Shown piece by piece: positions 11,007 to 20,431 of a DNA stretch of 64,000 nucleotides. The position numbers and the translations under genes were made by a program. The stretch comes from CAWCTB01 sp963798275 (lineage in GTDB: Bacteria; Acidobacteriota; Terriglobia; Terriglobales; Acidobacteriaceae). Location: positions 124,001 to 188,000 of the forward strand of contig CAWCTB010000038.1 of the NCBI GenBank assembly GCA_963798275.1, written 5' to 3'. The notes below the pieces were generated by a model. The model worked only from the letters and a program-made list of their open reading frames with translations. It ran no database searches and was not told the DNA's origin. The first letter of the stretch is position 1; the number at the start of each line of letters is the position of its first letter.

Positions 11007-11722
11007 TACCGCCGCTCCACGCTCTCGACCGCACGGGGGGCCGTGCCGCTCTGGGCGCGCTCGACCTCGTTAATCAGCTCCAGGCTGAAGTCGTCCATGC
11101 GCGCGCCAAACTCGCGGATGTGCTGGGTAAACATGTTGTAGGCAATGACCGCCGGAATGGCGGCAAACAGACCGGCGGCAGTGGTGATCAGGGCTTCCGA
11201 GATACCCGGAGCAACCGCGCGCAGGGTGGCAGCGCCGGCGGTTCCCAGCCCGTGAAAGGCATCGATGATGCCCCACACCGTTCCGAATAGTCCGATGAAG
11301 GGCGTCACGGCGCCGGTGGTTGCCAGCCAGGGCAAGCGGCTTTCGAGGCTGCTCAATTCTTCCGAGGCGGCGATCTGGGTCGCGCGCTGCAGGGCCGTCA
11401 TGCGTATGGGGTACGACGCCTGCTTGCGCAGTTCTCCGTATGCGCCTTCGAAGACGGCGACCAGCGGGCTGGGCTTGAATTGCTCGGCCACCGCCGCCAC
11501 GTCCTGCAGTCGCTCCGACTTGCGAAACGCGCGGATGAAGCGATTGCTCTGCACCCGGGCGCGCCGGAACAGTCCCCATTTCGAGAAGATGATGGCCCAG
11601 GAAGCGAGGCTGAACAGCAGCAGGATGATGAGAACTGTCTTGGCGACGAGACCGCTGGTTTCGATGAGACTGGAGATTTCACCGCCGATGGCCGAGGCAA
11701 ACAACGAACAGTACACAGTCAT
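11006..11722 (-). CDS. tolQ: Proton-channel subunit TolQ (ExbB/TolQ family)
   Basis: A 238-residue inner-membrane protein with three predicted helices. The first is near residues 20-45, and two lie in the C-terminal half (LATTGAVTPFIGLFGTVWGI and a helix rich in A, G and I). The GLFGTVWGI motif is diagnostic for MotA/TolQ/ExbB. It starts the tolQRAB-pal-cpoB unit. The 157-base gap to murQ has no feature I can defend beyond being the likely promoter region. Confidence 0.93.
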   Translation of the reverse strand: MTVYCSLFASAIGGEISSLIETSGLVAKTVLIILLLFSLASWAIIFSKWGLFRRARVQSNRFIRAFRKSERLQDVAAVAEQFKPSPLVAVFEGAYGELRKQASYPIRMTALQRATQIAASEELSSLESRLPWLATTGAVTPFIGLFGTVWGIIDAFHGLGTAGAATLRAVAPGISEALITTAAGLFAAIPAVIAYNMFTQHIREFGARMDDFSLELINEVERAQSGTAPRAVESVERR

Positions 11723-11879
11723 TTTGATTGCGGATCAGGCCCTTCCACTCCTTCGCATTATAAGCATTTAGACGCGACAACTGCGGTTTCGCGATGTGAT
11801 GTTCCTCAGCAGTTAATGCCTTGTGATGCGAGTGCAGCAACAACGCGGTGGAAATCTCGCCGCACGCATCAGCGAGTTC

Positions 11880-12794
11880 TTATTGTTCGCCCAAGGCCAC
11901 GCGCACATGTCCTTCGGCCTCTTGCAGCAGGCGTTCAGCCTCAAGTCGAGTAGCGCCGCGCTTCACCATGACGATCGCCACTGGAATGCTCTCACCTGCC
12001 CGTCGCAAAGCCTTGAGGCTGTCCTCGCGGTTCATACCAGTAGCTTGCTGCAGAATACGAATACCGCGTTCCAGCAACTTGCTGTTCTTTAGATGCAAAT
12101 TGACCATCAGGTTGCCGTACACGTAGCCCAGCCGGGCCATCGCCGCGGTGGAGAGGATGTTCAGGATCATCTTCTCCGCGGTGGCGGCTTTCATGCGGGT
12201 TGATCCGGTGAGCGCTTCCGGGCCGACCTCGACCACGATAGGGATCTGCGATGCGCGCTCCAGTCGGGTGTTTCGATTGCAGGTAATGCTCACCGTCGTT
12301 GCACCGCGTGAGCGCGCGTACTGGATGGCGGCGACGGTGTAAGGCGTGCGGCCGCTTGCGGCGAGGCCCACCACCACGTCACGCTCCGTGGGCTTACGTT
12401 TGGCGATGTCAGCGCGCCCGCCTTCGCGCGAATCCTCGTCGGCTTCACCGGCAATCGCCAACGCCTTCCCGCCGCCAGCCATCACGAACTGTACGGTCTT
12501 GGGGTCGGTGTCAAAGGTCGGTGGACATTCGGCCGCATCGAGCGCGCCGATGCGTCCACTGGTCCCGGTTCCGACGTAGATAAGGCGGCCTCCCTTGGAG
12601 AGCGCAGCGGCAATGGCGTCCACCGCCCGCGCAATCTGCGGCAACGCTTTCTTGACGGCCGGCGCCACTTTGGCGTCTTCCGCGTTGATGATGCGCGCAA
12701 TCTCCAGCGCAGACTGCCGATCCAGGTTCTGGGTGGCGCGATTTCGCCGTTCGGTGCCGAGCTTTGCGGTGTCGGTCGCGGGCTTGTGCTTCAT
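11880..12794 (-). CDS. murQ: N-acetylmuramic acid 6-phosphate etherase
   Basis: A SIS-domain lyase of 304 residues that splits the lactyl ether of MurNAc 6-phosphate to give GlcNAc 6-phosphate and D-lactate. GTGTSGRIGALDAAECPPTF is the family signature. ATG at 12792-12794 overlaps the TGA of the upstream serine hydrolase (ATGA), so the two are coupled. With the AmiE-like and NamZ domains next door it forms a cell-wall recycling locus like the Bacillus murQ-namZ-amiE cluster. No MurNAc kinase or transporter is in the window. Confidence 0.94.
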   Translation of the reverse strand: MKHKPATDTAKLGTERRNRATQNLDRQSALEIARIINAEDAKVAPAVKKALPQIARAVDAIAAALSKGGRLIYVGTGTSGRIGALDAAECPPTFDTDPKTVQFVMAGGGKALAIAGEADEDSREGGRADIAKRKPTERDVVVGLAASGRTPYTVAAIQYARSRGATTVSITCNRNTRLERASQIPIVVEVGPEALTGSTRMKAATAEKMILNILSTAAMARLGYVYGNLMVNLHLKNSKLLERGIRILQQATGMNREDSLKALRRAGESIPVAIVMVKRGATRLEAERLLQEAEGHVRVALGEQ

Positions 12795-13960
12795 GGTTCT
12801 TCCAACGCCTCGACAATAGCATCGTGCACCCGCGGACGCACTTGCCGAATTCGCTGGGACTCCCGGTTCGGCCAGGTGCGGTTGGTCAGAAGCGTCACCG
12901 AAAGCTGGCGGACGGGATCGATCCACAGCGAAGTTCCGGTGAAGCCCAGGTGTCCGAACGACGTCTGCGAGAAGTATGCGCCTGATGAGGATCCGTTGAG
13001 CGAGGGAGTATCCCAGCCGAGCGCGCGCGAGGTACCGGCGGGCGTCTCTTCGCGGTGGGTAAAGAGCTTGACCGTTGTAGGCTGGAAGAGGGGAGTCCCG
13101 CTCCGCAACATACATTCGGCGAAGCGGGCCACGTCAGTCGCTGGTGCGAAAACGCCGGCATGTCCTGCGACCCCTCCCATCACATAAGCGTTCTCGTCGT
13201 TCACCTCGCCTTGGACTACTCGCTTGCGGAAGGCGCGGTCGTCTTCGGTCGGGGGAATGCTGGCCTTCCATTCCTGCGGCGAGTTGAAGCGTGTACGCGC
13301 CATGCCCAACGGCGCAAAGATTTCCTGCTGGCCAACGAGATCCAAGGTCAGACCCGCTTCGCGCGCCAGCACCTCGCCGAGCAGGATGAATCCGATGTCG
13401 CTGTACTCGGCACGTGTGCCCGGCAGCACTGTCAGTGGCGTGGTGAGCGCTGCGCGCATGAGTTCTTCGCGAGATTGCGCGGACAGAAACAGCTTCTCGT
13501 AAGCTGGCAGCCCACTCGTATGCGCAAGCAGCATGCGAATCGTAACTGCCTCGCGCGTCGCCTGTTGCTGCCGTGGCGCAAGCGACACGAATTCAGGCAG
13601 GAAATTCGACAGCGGAGCGTCAAGCATCAACTGGTGGCGCTCGTAAAGCAGCATCGCCACGGCAGTGGTCGCGATCACTTTGGTGACGGAGGCGAGATCG
13701 AAAACTGTTTCGGCTTGGATCGGCGGAGCGCCTTCGTCGTAGGTGAAGTTGCCAAATCCGTGTGAAGCAATAAGCGATCCGCGGTGGGTGACGGCGAGCG
13801 CTGCACCGGGAAAAGCTCGTTGCTCAATTCCGTCGCGAATCACGGCGAAGGCCCGCGCAAACTGCTTTTCCTGTTCCGCGAAAGCGCGGTGGGGAGCGAC
13901 GAATGGTTGTGATGCCTGGTTCAGAGAAACCCTCACCGATGTGCAACACGCGAGCGCCAC
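12791..13960 (-). CDS. AmiE-like serine hydrolase (beta-lactamase superfamily)
   Basis: About 389 residues of the class C beta-lactamase/transpeptidase fold. It has the serine motif SVTK (FDLASVTKVIATTAVAM) and the second motif YSDIGF. A late GHLGFTGTSLWID block is shared with the fusion protein encoded divergently. In Bacillus, AmiE of this fold cleaves the MurNAc-peptide amide bond, which fits the murQ neighbour. The longest frame starts with GTG at 13960, but no signal peptide is visible and a later start is possible. It is coupled to murQ. Confidence 0.8.
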   Translation of the reverse strand: MALACCTSVRVSLNQASQPFVAPHRAFAEQEKQFARAFAVIRDGIEQRAFPGAALAVTHRGSLIASHGFGNFTYDEGAPPIQAETVFDLASVTKVIATTAVAMLLYERHQLMLDAPLSNFLPEFVSLAPRQQQATREAVTIRMLLAHTSGLPAYEKLFLSAQSREELMRAALTTPLTVLPGTRAEYSDIGFILLGEVLAREAGLTLDLVGQQEIFAPLGMARTRFNSPQEWKASIPPTEDDRAFRKRVVQGEVNDENAYVMGGVAGHAGVFAPATDVARFAECMLRSGTPLFQPTTVKLFTHREETPAGTSRALGWDTPSLNGSSSGAYFSQTSFGHLGFTGTSLWIDPVRQLSVTLLTNRTWPNRESQRIRQVRPRVHDAIVEALEEP

Positions 13961-13961
13961 T

Positions 13962-13967
13962 TATAAT
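13962..13967 (+). promoter_or_regulatory. -10 element for the AmiE-NamZ gene
   Basis: A perfect TATAAT lies 55 bases upstream of the chosen TTG start at 14023. No good -35 is visible at the usual distance. Its position argues against the upstream ATGs at 13903 and 13939, which would begin before the promoter. Confidence 0.5.
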
Positions 13968-14022
13968 AGCTTGCTCCCCAAAACTCGACAGGTTCGTCGA
14001 AACTAGAAAGGGTTCACATCCA

Positions 14023-16446
14023 TTGAGTCTTCGTCTCCGCGGGGCGGCCGTAGTCCTGCTTCCACTCATTTCCTTGTTGTTTTTCAGCGCCCCATCTGTG
14101 GCGCAGAACCCTGCTGCTACAGCCCCTGCTCCTGCGGCTTCCGCCGCCACCGACCAGAACCGCTTTGCGCCACTCGACGCGCTGTTGAAGGATGCCGTGG
14201 AGAAGGGAAATGCGCCCGGGGCCGTGTTGCTGGTCGGCCACAACGGGGCTGTGATTTATCGCAAGGCTTATGGCAATCGTGCGCTCGAGCCCTCGAAGGA
14301 GGCGATGACGCCCGACACCGTCTTCGACACGGCGTCGCTGACCAAGGTGCTGGCCACTACGACGTCGGTGATGCGCATGGTGCAGCTCGGACAGGTGAAG
14401 CTCAATGATCCGGTGGCGAAGTACATTCCCGAGTTCGCGCAGAACGGCAAGACCGACGTTACCGTCCGCCAGTTGATGACGCACTACTCGGGACTGCGTG
14501 CCGACCTCGACCTGAAACCGTATTGGCGAGGGGTGGATGAAGCTTATTCTCGGGCCAATGCCGAGAAGCCGGTGAATCCGCCCGGCGCGGTTTTCCTGTA
14601 CAGCGATATCAACTTCATCGTGCTGGGCGAGCTGGTGCAGCGCGTGAGTGGCATCCCGCTCAATCAATACGCGCAAAACTTTATCTTCGGCCCGCTCGGC
14701 ATGACCATGACGACGTTCAATCCGCCGGAGACCTGGACCCCGCGGATTGCTCCCACCGAGCACGACGAGCGCACCGGAGCCATGTTGCGGGGAATTGTGC
14801 ATGATCCTACGGCGCGAGCCATGGGAGGAGTGGCCGGACACGCTGGAGTGTTCTCAACCGCTGACGACCTGGCGAAGTTCGCGCAGGCGATGCTGAACGG
14901 TGGTGCGCCTGTCCTGTCGTCGTGGATCGTGGAGAAGATGACCACACCGCAACAGCCACCCAACCTCACCAATGTCCGCGGCTTGGGCTGGGACATTGAT
15001 TCGCCATTTTCTTCCAATCGCGGCGACCTGCTGCCCGTCGGTTCCTTCGGTCATACCGGGTTCACCGGGACCTCCCTATGGATCGATCCGACGACGAATA
15101 CCTATGTCATCCTGCTGACCAATGCGGTGCATGTGAAGTACGGCAATGTGATTGCCTTGCGAACCGAGGTGGCCACGGCCGTGGCCGCAGCGCTGCAGCT
15201 CACACCCAGTGAAGAGCAGAAGATGCGGGTCTCGCGCATCACGGGTTACAACGAAGCTGCGGTCGCCAGCCGGCGCGTGGTTGTGCGCAATGGACGGGTG
15301 CTGACCGGCATCGACGTGCAGGAGCAACGCGACTTTGACGCACTCCGAATTCCCGGGATACCCGTGCCGCGAATCGGGCTGGTGACCAACCAGACCGGCG
15401 TGGACTCTCGAGGGCGGCGGACCATAGACGTACTGGCGCATACGCGAGGCTTGCAATTAGCTGCGATCTTCAGCCCGGAGCACGGCATCACGGGCGCGGC
15501 TGACACCACCGAGATCCCCAACTTCAAGGATGAAGCGACCGAAGTTGCGGTGTACAGCGTCTATGGAAGCACCGACGCCAAACGCCGTCCGTCCCTAGAG
15601 GTACTGAAGAACCTTGATGTATTGGTTTATGACATCCAAGATGTCGGTGCCCGCTTCTACACCTACGAGACGACCCTGGGATATTTCCTCGAGGCGGCTG
15701 CCAAAGCGGGCAAGCCGATCGTCGTGCTCGACCGACCTAATCCGCTCAACGGTGCCTATGTTCAGGGACCGCTGTCTGATGCCGGGCAGGAGAGCTTCGT
15801 CAATTACCAACCGGTTCCGCTGCGCCATGGGATGACTATCGGGGAGTTGGCGAAGCTGTACAACGCCGAGAGGCACATCAACGCCAACCTTACCGTGGTT
15901 CCCATGTCAGGCTGGTTGCGTGGGGACTGGTTCGACTCCACGGGACAGGTCTGGGTGAGTCCGTCGCCGAATCTGCGCAACCTGGAAGAAGCGACCCTTT
16001 ATCCCGGAGTGGCCCTGATCGAGGGGACGAATCTGTCGGTTGGCCGCGGCACGGACTCACCGTTCGAGCTGGTGGGTGCTCCTTGGATCGACGGTCCGGA
16101 ACTCGCCAGCTACCTCAACGGGCGCTACATTGCCGGAGTGCGGTTTGTGCCGACGAATTTCACTCCGCTCAGCGGCATGTATGCCCGCCAGCAATGCAGC
16201 GGCGTCCACATCGTCATAATCGATCGCGAGACGCTGGACGCACCCGAGTTGGGGATTGAGCTCGCGGCCGCTTTGCACAAACTATCGCCTTTAGGTTTTG
16301 ACATGGAACGCATGAACACTTTGCTGGTGAACAAAGCGGTATTTGCAGCGTTGAGGGCGGGAGAAGATCCCCGCCGTATCGCCGACGATTGGCGTGACGC
16401 GCTCGATCAGTTCATGACGGTGCGGACCAAGTACCTGATCTATTGA
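14023..16446 (+). CDS. Exported AmiE-NamZ fusion: serine hydrolase plus DUF1343 (GH171) exo-muramidase
   Basis: About 807 residues from a TTG start, preceded by AGAAAGGG at 14005-14012. A signal peptide follows (AAVVLLPLISLLFF, ending near SVAQ). Domain 1, about residues 50-430, is a beta-lactamase-fold hydrolase with Ser105-x-x-Lys108 (ASLTK) and YSDIN near 193. Domain 2, about 440 to the end, is DUF1343: IGLVTNQTGVD, FSPEHGITGAAD, VLDRPNPLNG. DUF1343 is the NamZ family, which removes MurNAc from the non-reducing end of glycans. The fusion joins amidase and glycosidase steps that are separate genes in Bacillus. Its stop overlaps the next gene by seven bases. Confidence 0.86.
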   Translation: MSLRLRGAAVVLLPLISLLFFSAPSVAQNPAATAPAPAASAATDQNRFAPLDALLKDAVEKGNAPGAVLLVGHNGAVIYRKAYGNRALEPSKEAMTPDTVFDTASLTKVLATTTSVMRMVQLGQVKLNDPVAKYIPEFAQNGKTDVTVRQLMTHYSGLRADLDLKPYWRGVDEAYSRANAEKPVNPPGAVFLYSDINFIVLGELVQRVSGIPLNQYAQNFIFGPLGMTMTTFNPPETWTPRIAPTEHDERTGAMLRGIVHDPTARAMGGVAGHAGVFSTADDLAKFAQAMLNGGAPVLSSWIVEKMTTPQQPPNLTNVRGLGWDIDSPFSSNRGDLLPVGSFGHTGFTGTSLWIDPTTNTYVILLTNAVHVKYGNVIALRTEVATAVAAALQLTPSEEQKMRVSRITGYNEAAVASRRVVVRNGRVLTGIDVQEQRDFDALRIPGIPVPRIGLVTNQTGVDSRGRRTIDVLAHTRGLQLAAIFSPEHGITGAADTTEIPNFKDEATEVAVYSVYGSTDAKRRPSLEVLKNLDVLVYDIQDVGARFYTYETTLGYFLEAAAKAGKPIVVLDRPNPLNGAYVQGPLSDAGQESFVNYQPVPLRHGMTIGELAKLYNAERHINANLTVVPMSGWLRGDWFDSTGQVWVSPSPNLRNLEEATLYPGVALIEGTNLSVGRGTDSPFELVGAPWIDGPELASYLNGRYIAGVRFVPTNFTPLSGMYARQQCSGVHIVIIDRETLDAPELGIELAAALHKLSPLGFDMERMNTLLVNKAVFAALRAGEDPRRIADDWRDALDQFMTVRTKYLIY

Positions 16447-17243
16447 GACGCCCGGTTGACCTTCGTCTGCTCGATGGTCAGACTGCGCTCCAGCACCATC
16501 TCGACGGAGTCGCCGACGCCGAGTTGAATTTCCGGACCGCGCGTAAGAAGAACCGTGGCCAGGCCGAGAGCGCCTCCGCTGGCCGCGCCAATGGCGGCGC
16601 CTTTACCTCCGCCCTGGTCGGAGATGGCGCCAATGCCCGCCCCGGGAATCGCGGTGCCGACGATCGTGCCCACATCTTTCCCTTTGCTGCTGTCACCTTC
16701 AATCGTTCCTTCTTTGTCCTTGACGCCGTTCGTCCCGGGATCCCCCGGCGTGCCATGCACGGCGCCCGGCAGCACGATGGTGTAGCCGTTGGGGAAGATC
16801 ATGGACGTGAAGTTCATCAGCAACTCAGCGCGGCCTTTAACCCTACCCGGCCGTTGCACCCGCCGAATTTCCCCCTGAACGAAAGTCCCTGGCGGAATCA
16901 CGATGTGGTCATTGGCCGTGATGGGAAATGATGTCTGGGCATACACCGGGTCGCCCACGCGCGCATTCTTAGTTGTAATCCCTTGCTTCAGGGTGAGCGG
17001 AATCTTGGTGCCCGCGGGAACAGTGATTGCCTCAGCAGAATTACCGTTGTCACGGGAAGCGGTGTTGGAGCCAGGGGTAAGTTGCGGTGCCGCCTGTTCA
17101 GCGGTGACGGCAGTCGGACCAACCCTGGCGCTGGCCTGCGGCTTCGGTGGAGTACGAGGCGTCAGCTGCGGCTCGTCCTGCGCGAATAGCGTCGCCGAGC
17201 CGAATGCTATTGCCGCCCAAACCAGAATCATTTTGAGCTTCAT
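16440..17243 (-). CDS. Exported TrbI-like protein of unknown function
   Basis: 267 residues with a signal peptide ending near TLFAQ. A Pro/Thr-rich linker precedes a beta-rich region (VPAGTKIPLTLKQGI, ARVGDPVYAQTSFPI, PPGTFVQGEI) that recalls the TrbI/VirB10 C-terminal fold. A Gly/Ala-rich helical hairpin follows (GAAIGAASGGALGLATVLL), then a basic end. No conjugation gene is nearby, so this is probably a stand-alone exported family protein. Function unknown. It converges on the AmiE-NamZ gene. Confidence 0.7.
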   Translation of the reverse strand: MKLKMILVWAAIAFGSATLFAQDEPQLTPRTPPKPQASARVGPTAVTAEQAAPQLTPGSNTASRDNGNSAEAITVPAGTKIPLTLKQGITTKNARVGDPVYAQTSFPITANDHIVIPPGTFVQGEIRRVQRPGRVKGRAELLMNFTSMIFPNGYTIVLPGAVHGTPGDPGTNGVKDKEGTIEGDSSKGKDVGTIVGTAIPGAGIGAISDQGGGKGAAIGAASGGALGLATVLLTRGPEIQLGVGDSVEMVLERSLTIEQTKVNRASQ

Positions 17244-17327
17244 GTTCTTCTTGCCTTCTCCTCGCAGGGACAGATAGGTTGCTTTCCAGTTTCAAACGCC
17301 AGAACAAGACAAAAGTCGCGCGAGTCG

Positions 17328-18065
17328 TTACCTCAGCATATACAGCGCGTTCACATGCGCGGTTACGGTTATCTTCTGAGCTCCGAACTCGGCGGTGGGA
17401 GCGGGAGCGGCGGCAGCACCCATGGGCACGGCCTCTCTCGCCATCATCATCGGACGTATCGGCGTCGGCTCGAAGGTGTCCACCGACGCATAGGAGAGAT
17501 CTCCCAGCGTGCGGCCGCTGGAGCGAGCCACTGCATCGGCTTCATCATGGGCCCGGCGTAGCGCGTCCTCCACCGCTTTGATCTTGGCGGCATCCATATT
17601 GTCCAGTTGGTAGCTAATTGACTGATTGCTGGTGACATCCATGTTTGCCAGACCCTCCGCTATCGGCCCCACCTTGGAGAAGTCCCTGACCTTTACGCTG
17701 ATGTCCGTCTCGACCCGGTAGCCAACCAGCTTGCGTTTCGGGTTTTTGTAGTCATAAACCGGCTGCACCGCAAAACGGCCCAGTTGCGCATCTTTCGGGT
17801 CGATTCCATTGGCGCGCAGAAGCTGGCGGACCTGCTCCGCGGCCTGAGTGGCGCGCTGGTTGGCGTCCTGCAATTTCTCTTCCTGCGCCGAAATGTTGAC
17901 CTGTACCAGCGCCGTGTCCGGCTCCGACTCGAACTTGCCGTCGGCGCCGATCCAGACGGTATTCGGTTGGGGCGTGACTGTGCGCTCCTGCGCCGCCAAC
18001 GGTGCCAACACGATGAGTAATGCGACCGATAGGAGTGTGACAACCACTGACTTTCTTTTTCCCAT
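17328..18065 (-). CDS. SIMPL (DUF541) domain periplasmic protein
   Basis: 245 residues. I chose the ATG at 18063-18065 because it opens a clear signal peptide (VVVTLLSVALLIVLAPLAAQ). The mature part begins with VWIGADGKFESEPDTALVQV and includes YRVETDISVKVRDFSKVGPI, both typical SIMPL/DUF541 blocks. These proteins are periplasmic or outer-membrane and of unclear function; some relate to oxidative stress. It is probably monocistronic. Confidence 0.83.
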   Translation of the reverse strand: MGKRKSVVVTLLSVALLIVLAPLAAQERTVTPQPNTVWIGADGKFESEPDTALVQVNISAQEEKLQDANQRATQAAEQVRQLLRANGIDPKDAQLGRFAVQPVYDYKNPKRKLVGYRVETDISVKVRDFSKVGPIAEGLANMDVTSNQSISYQLDNMDAAKIKAVEDALRRAHDEADAVARSSGRTLGDLSYASVDTFEPTPIRPMMMAREAVPMGAAAAPAPTAEFGAQKITVTAHVNALYMLR

Positions 18066-18325
18066 GATGTCGTCTAGACGCCCTGTTTTTCGGGAGTGTA
18101 AACCGCACTGGATTCTAAGCAATTGTACCCCCCCTCGCAGAACATCGTGCTCGGCCCGCTTGAATCTACGGACAAGATGATTGGGTTCTTCTTGGCGAGT
18201 TTTCCCCAGAACCAAAGTCGACACGTTTTTCTTGCGGTAGTAGATCATTCAAGGGTTGAGAAAGGGCGTCGTAGGGAGGTAAGTTGCTATTGTGTTCCAC
18301 GGGCGCGCCGTGTGAGGAGCAACCG

Positions 18326-18556
18326 ATGCGCAGATGGTATGTGCCACTTGCTGTCTTAGGTATTGGCAGCCTTGGACTCGTCTTACTGAGTGAGCGTGCA
18401 CGCCGCGTGTTGCGCTCGCTTTTTCAGAATCTCGACCAGGTTCCAAACCGGCTTCTGGAATGGAACGATAGTCTTCAGAATGAACTCGATCGTATACAAA
18501 CGGTATTGGATCGAGTGGCCGAATCGGTGGATCCACGTCCAGAAATGGGTCACTAG
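18326..18556 (+). CDS. Small single-pass membrane protein, hypothetical
   Basis: 76 residues from the ATG at 18326, with GAGGAGC just upstream. One transmembrane helix (YVPLAVLGIGSLGLVLLSE) is followed by a basic patch and an amphipathic helix (LLEWNDSLQNELDRIQTVLD) likely to form a coiled coil. No family recognised. It lies between two minus-strand genes and has its own ribosome site, so I consider it real. The 260 bases upstream (18066-18325) hold nothing else I can identify. Confidence 0.6.
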   Translation: MRRWYVPLAVLGIGSLGLVLLSERARRVLRSLFQNLDQVPNRLLEWNDSLQNELDRIQTVLDRVAESVDPRPEMGH

Positions 18557-18640
18557 AGCTTGTTTCAAGACCTGCTTCGATAAGGGCCGGGGCCGAAGCC
18601 CATTGCTAACTAGATTCTGAGGCCGTTGGCCCTTATGCGG

Positions 18641-18928
18641 CTACGGGGGAGCGATTTCGTTAATCTTGCCCGCCATGCGAACATCTCGCTGAGTGATCCC
18701 CCCGGAGTCGTGCGACACCAGCACCAGTGTCACTTTGTTATAGCTGATGTGAATATCGGGGTGATGGTTGACCGCCTCGGCGGCCTCGGCGATCTGGTTC
18801 ACAAAGTCCATGGCATGCACGAAATTGCCGAATTGCAGATCGCGTTCGATGGCATTGCCGTTTCTTTTCCAGCCGGGAAGGTTCTGCAGCGCCTGCTGAA
18901 TCTCGGAATCCGGTAGGACCGTGCTCAT
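18641..18928 (-). CDS. phhB: Pterin-4a-carbinolamine dehydratase
   Basis: 95 residues, full length for the family. It dehydrates 4a-hydroxytetrahydrobiopterin during aromatic amino acid hydroxylation; a role in DNA binding or Moco synthesis has been suggested for some bacterial members. The conserved block EAVNHHPDIHISYNKVTLVL with the paired histidines is present. No phenylalanine hydroxylase is in the window. The start ATG (18926-18928) is preceded by an AGGAGG-type site. Confidence 0.92.
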   Translation of the reverse strand: MSTVLPDSEIQQALQNLPGWKRNGNAIERDLQFGNFVHAMDFVNQIAEAAEAVNHHPDIHISYNKVTLVLVSHDSGGITQRDVRMAGKINEIAPP

Positions 18929-18975
18929 GAGCCGCCTCCTTTGAACTTGTAAGCGCTGCGGGTTGCGCCCCGGCG

Positions 18976-20073
18976 TCAGTTGCGTGCCATCTTACCAAGG
19001 CCGTAGCGCTTGACCCCTGATTGGGCCTCGATCTCACTGCGCAATTCCTGCCAAATCTGCTCGGAGACGGAGAGGAAGACCTTCACGATATCCGGATCGA
19101 ACTGCTTGCCCGATTGGCGTTCAATCTCGCGTCTGCCTGAGGAGATTGACTGGGCGGCGCGATAAGGGCGGTCGGAAGTCACCGCGTCAAATGTGTCGGC
19201 GATGGCGAACACCCGAGCTCCGAGCGGGATTTGGTCGCCGCTCAGGCCTCGCGGATAGCCCGTGCCATCGAAACGCTCCTGGTGCGAATACACGATGTCG
19301 GCAGCCTCATGGAGGAAGGGAATCTTGCGCAACATCTGATATCCCAACTGGGCGTGCCGTTGCATGATCTCCTGCTCTTCGGCGCTGAGGCGTCCCGGCT
19401 TGCGCAGGATAGCGTCGGGAATCGCCATCTTGCCAACATCGTGGAGGAATGCCCCGCGCGCTATCACGCGGACCCGGTCCTGGGGAAGACCCATGGCCCG
19501 GGCGATGGCGATGGTAAAAGCGGTCACCCGCTTGGAGTGGCCTTCGGTCTCGGCGTCCTTCAGATCGAGCGCGTCGCCTAAGGCCTCGAGCGTGATGTCG
19601 TAGGACCGCTCCAGGTCAGTCAACGCTTGCCGAAGCATGTCCGTGCGGGCCGACACAAGCGATTCCAGTTTTGTCTGGTAGGCCAGGTTTTCCGACTTGA
19701 GACGCCGGTTCTCGACAGCCCGTCGCACGCTGGCAAGCAGTTGCTCACGCTCGAAAGGTTTCAGCAAGTAGTCGTAGGCTCCATTGCGGATGGCGGCCAG
19801 CGCGACGGAGATGTCGTGGACGGCCGTAACCATTACCACGGGCAGATCAGGATGATCGAGCCTGATCTTCGACAGCAGCGTCAGGCCATCCATGCCGTCC
19901 ATGATTACGTCCGACACTACGGCCGAGTAGTTGCCGTCGGTACGAAGAACGGTCAGCGCCTCAGCGCCTGAGTTGACCGGATGGCATTCAAAGCCCGCCT
20001 CGTTCAAGACGTTGCAGATGATCTCCCGGATCAGTTCTTCGTCATCCACTACTAAGATATGCTCGTTGGCCAT
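18976..20073 (-). CDS. Response regulator with HD-GYP c-di-GMP phosphodiesterase domain
   Basis: 365 residues from the ATG at 20071-20073 (an upstream in-frame ATG at 20112 is less likely because the receiver begins at once with HILVVDDEEL). The receiver domain is about residues 1-120, with the phospho-acceptor Asp in VVSDVIMDGMDG. A coiled linker follows, then an HD-GYP domain (GHSKRVTAFT, FLHDVGKMAIPD, HQERFDGTGYPRG). It should hydrolyse c-di-GMP when phosphorylated. No cognate kinase is adjacent. It diverges from the sigma-like gene across a 511-base gap. Confidence 0.92.
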   Translation of the reverse strand: MANEHILVVDDEELIREIICNVLNEAGFECHPVNSGAEALTVLRTDGNYSAVVSDVIMDGMDGLTLLSKIRLDHPDLPVVMVTAVHDISVALAAIRNGAYDYLLKPFEREQLLASVRRAVENRRLKSENLAYQTKLESLVSARTDMLRQALTDLERSYDITLEALGDALDLKDAETEGHSKRVTAFTIAIARAMGLPQDRVRVIARGAFLHDVGKMAIPDAILRKPGRLSAEEQEIMQRHAQLGYQMLRKIPFLHEAADIVYSHQERFDGTGYPRGLSGDQIPLGARVFAIADTFDAVTSDRPYRAAQSISSGRREIERQSGKQFDPDIVKVFLSVSEQIWQELRSEIEAQSGVKRYGLGKMARN

Positions 20074-20431
20074 GGTACGAAGGGACTCAGCACGGCCAGA
20101 ATGAAAGCTCACATAGCCGTTGCTGGCTAATTCTATCTACTTCAGCGCCAATGTGTGACAAGCAAATTTATTTTGCGGCTTCCCTCGCGAGCCGACAGCG
20201 GAACTGGGGCTGCGTAACAAAACTCCCCTCGGCATCGGAAAACTTACATACCGCCAAATTGTTGAGTTGGCATCTGGATGCCAAATCACGGTATATGGGC
20301 TCCGAGTCTGACCCTTTCTTGAGCTAAACGCCTGAACACCTCTTTTCGGGATGCGGTCGCACGTTCTCAGCTCACGCGTGGATTGACCTGTGTTTTCAAC
20401 CGCTTCCAAGGTCAGACTGGGCGGCCACAGA
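20074..20431. other. Long divergent intergenic region, upstream half
   Basis: This non-coding stretch contains a perfect 7-bp hairpin at 20267-20284 (TTGGCAT / ATGCCAA, 4-base loop). It also holds the left arm of a 9-bp inverted repeat (20305-20313) whose partner is at 20410-20418. A 173-codon frame on the minus strand crosses it but has no protein-like features. No canonical promoter could be fixed. Confidence 0.4.

Noticed and set aside
13903..14022. An N-terminal extension of the AmiE-NamZ protein from the ATG at 13903
   Set aside because: It would begin upstream of the TATAAT at 13962 and place about 40 unrelated residues before the signal peptide; TTG 14023 with AGAAAGGG fits better.
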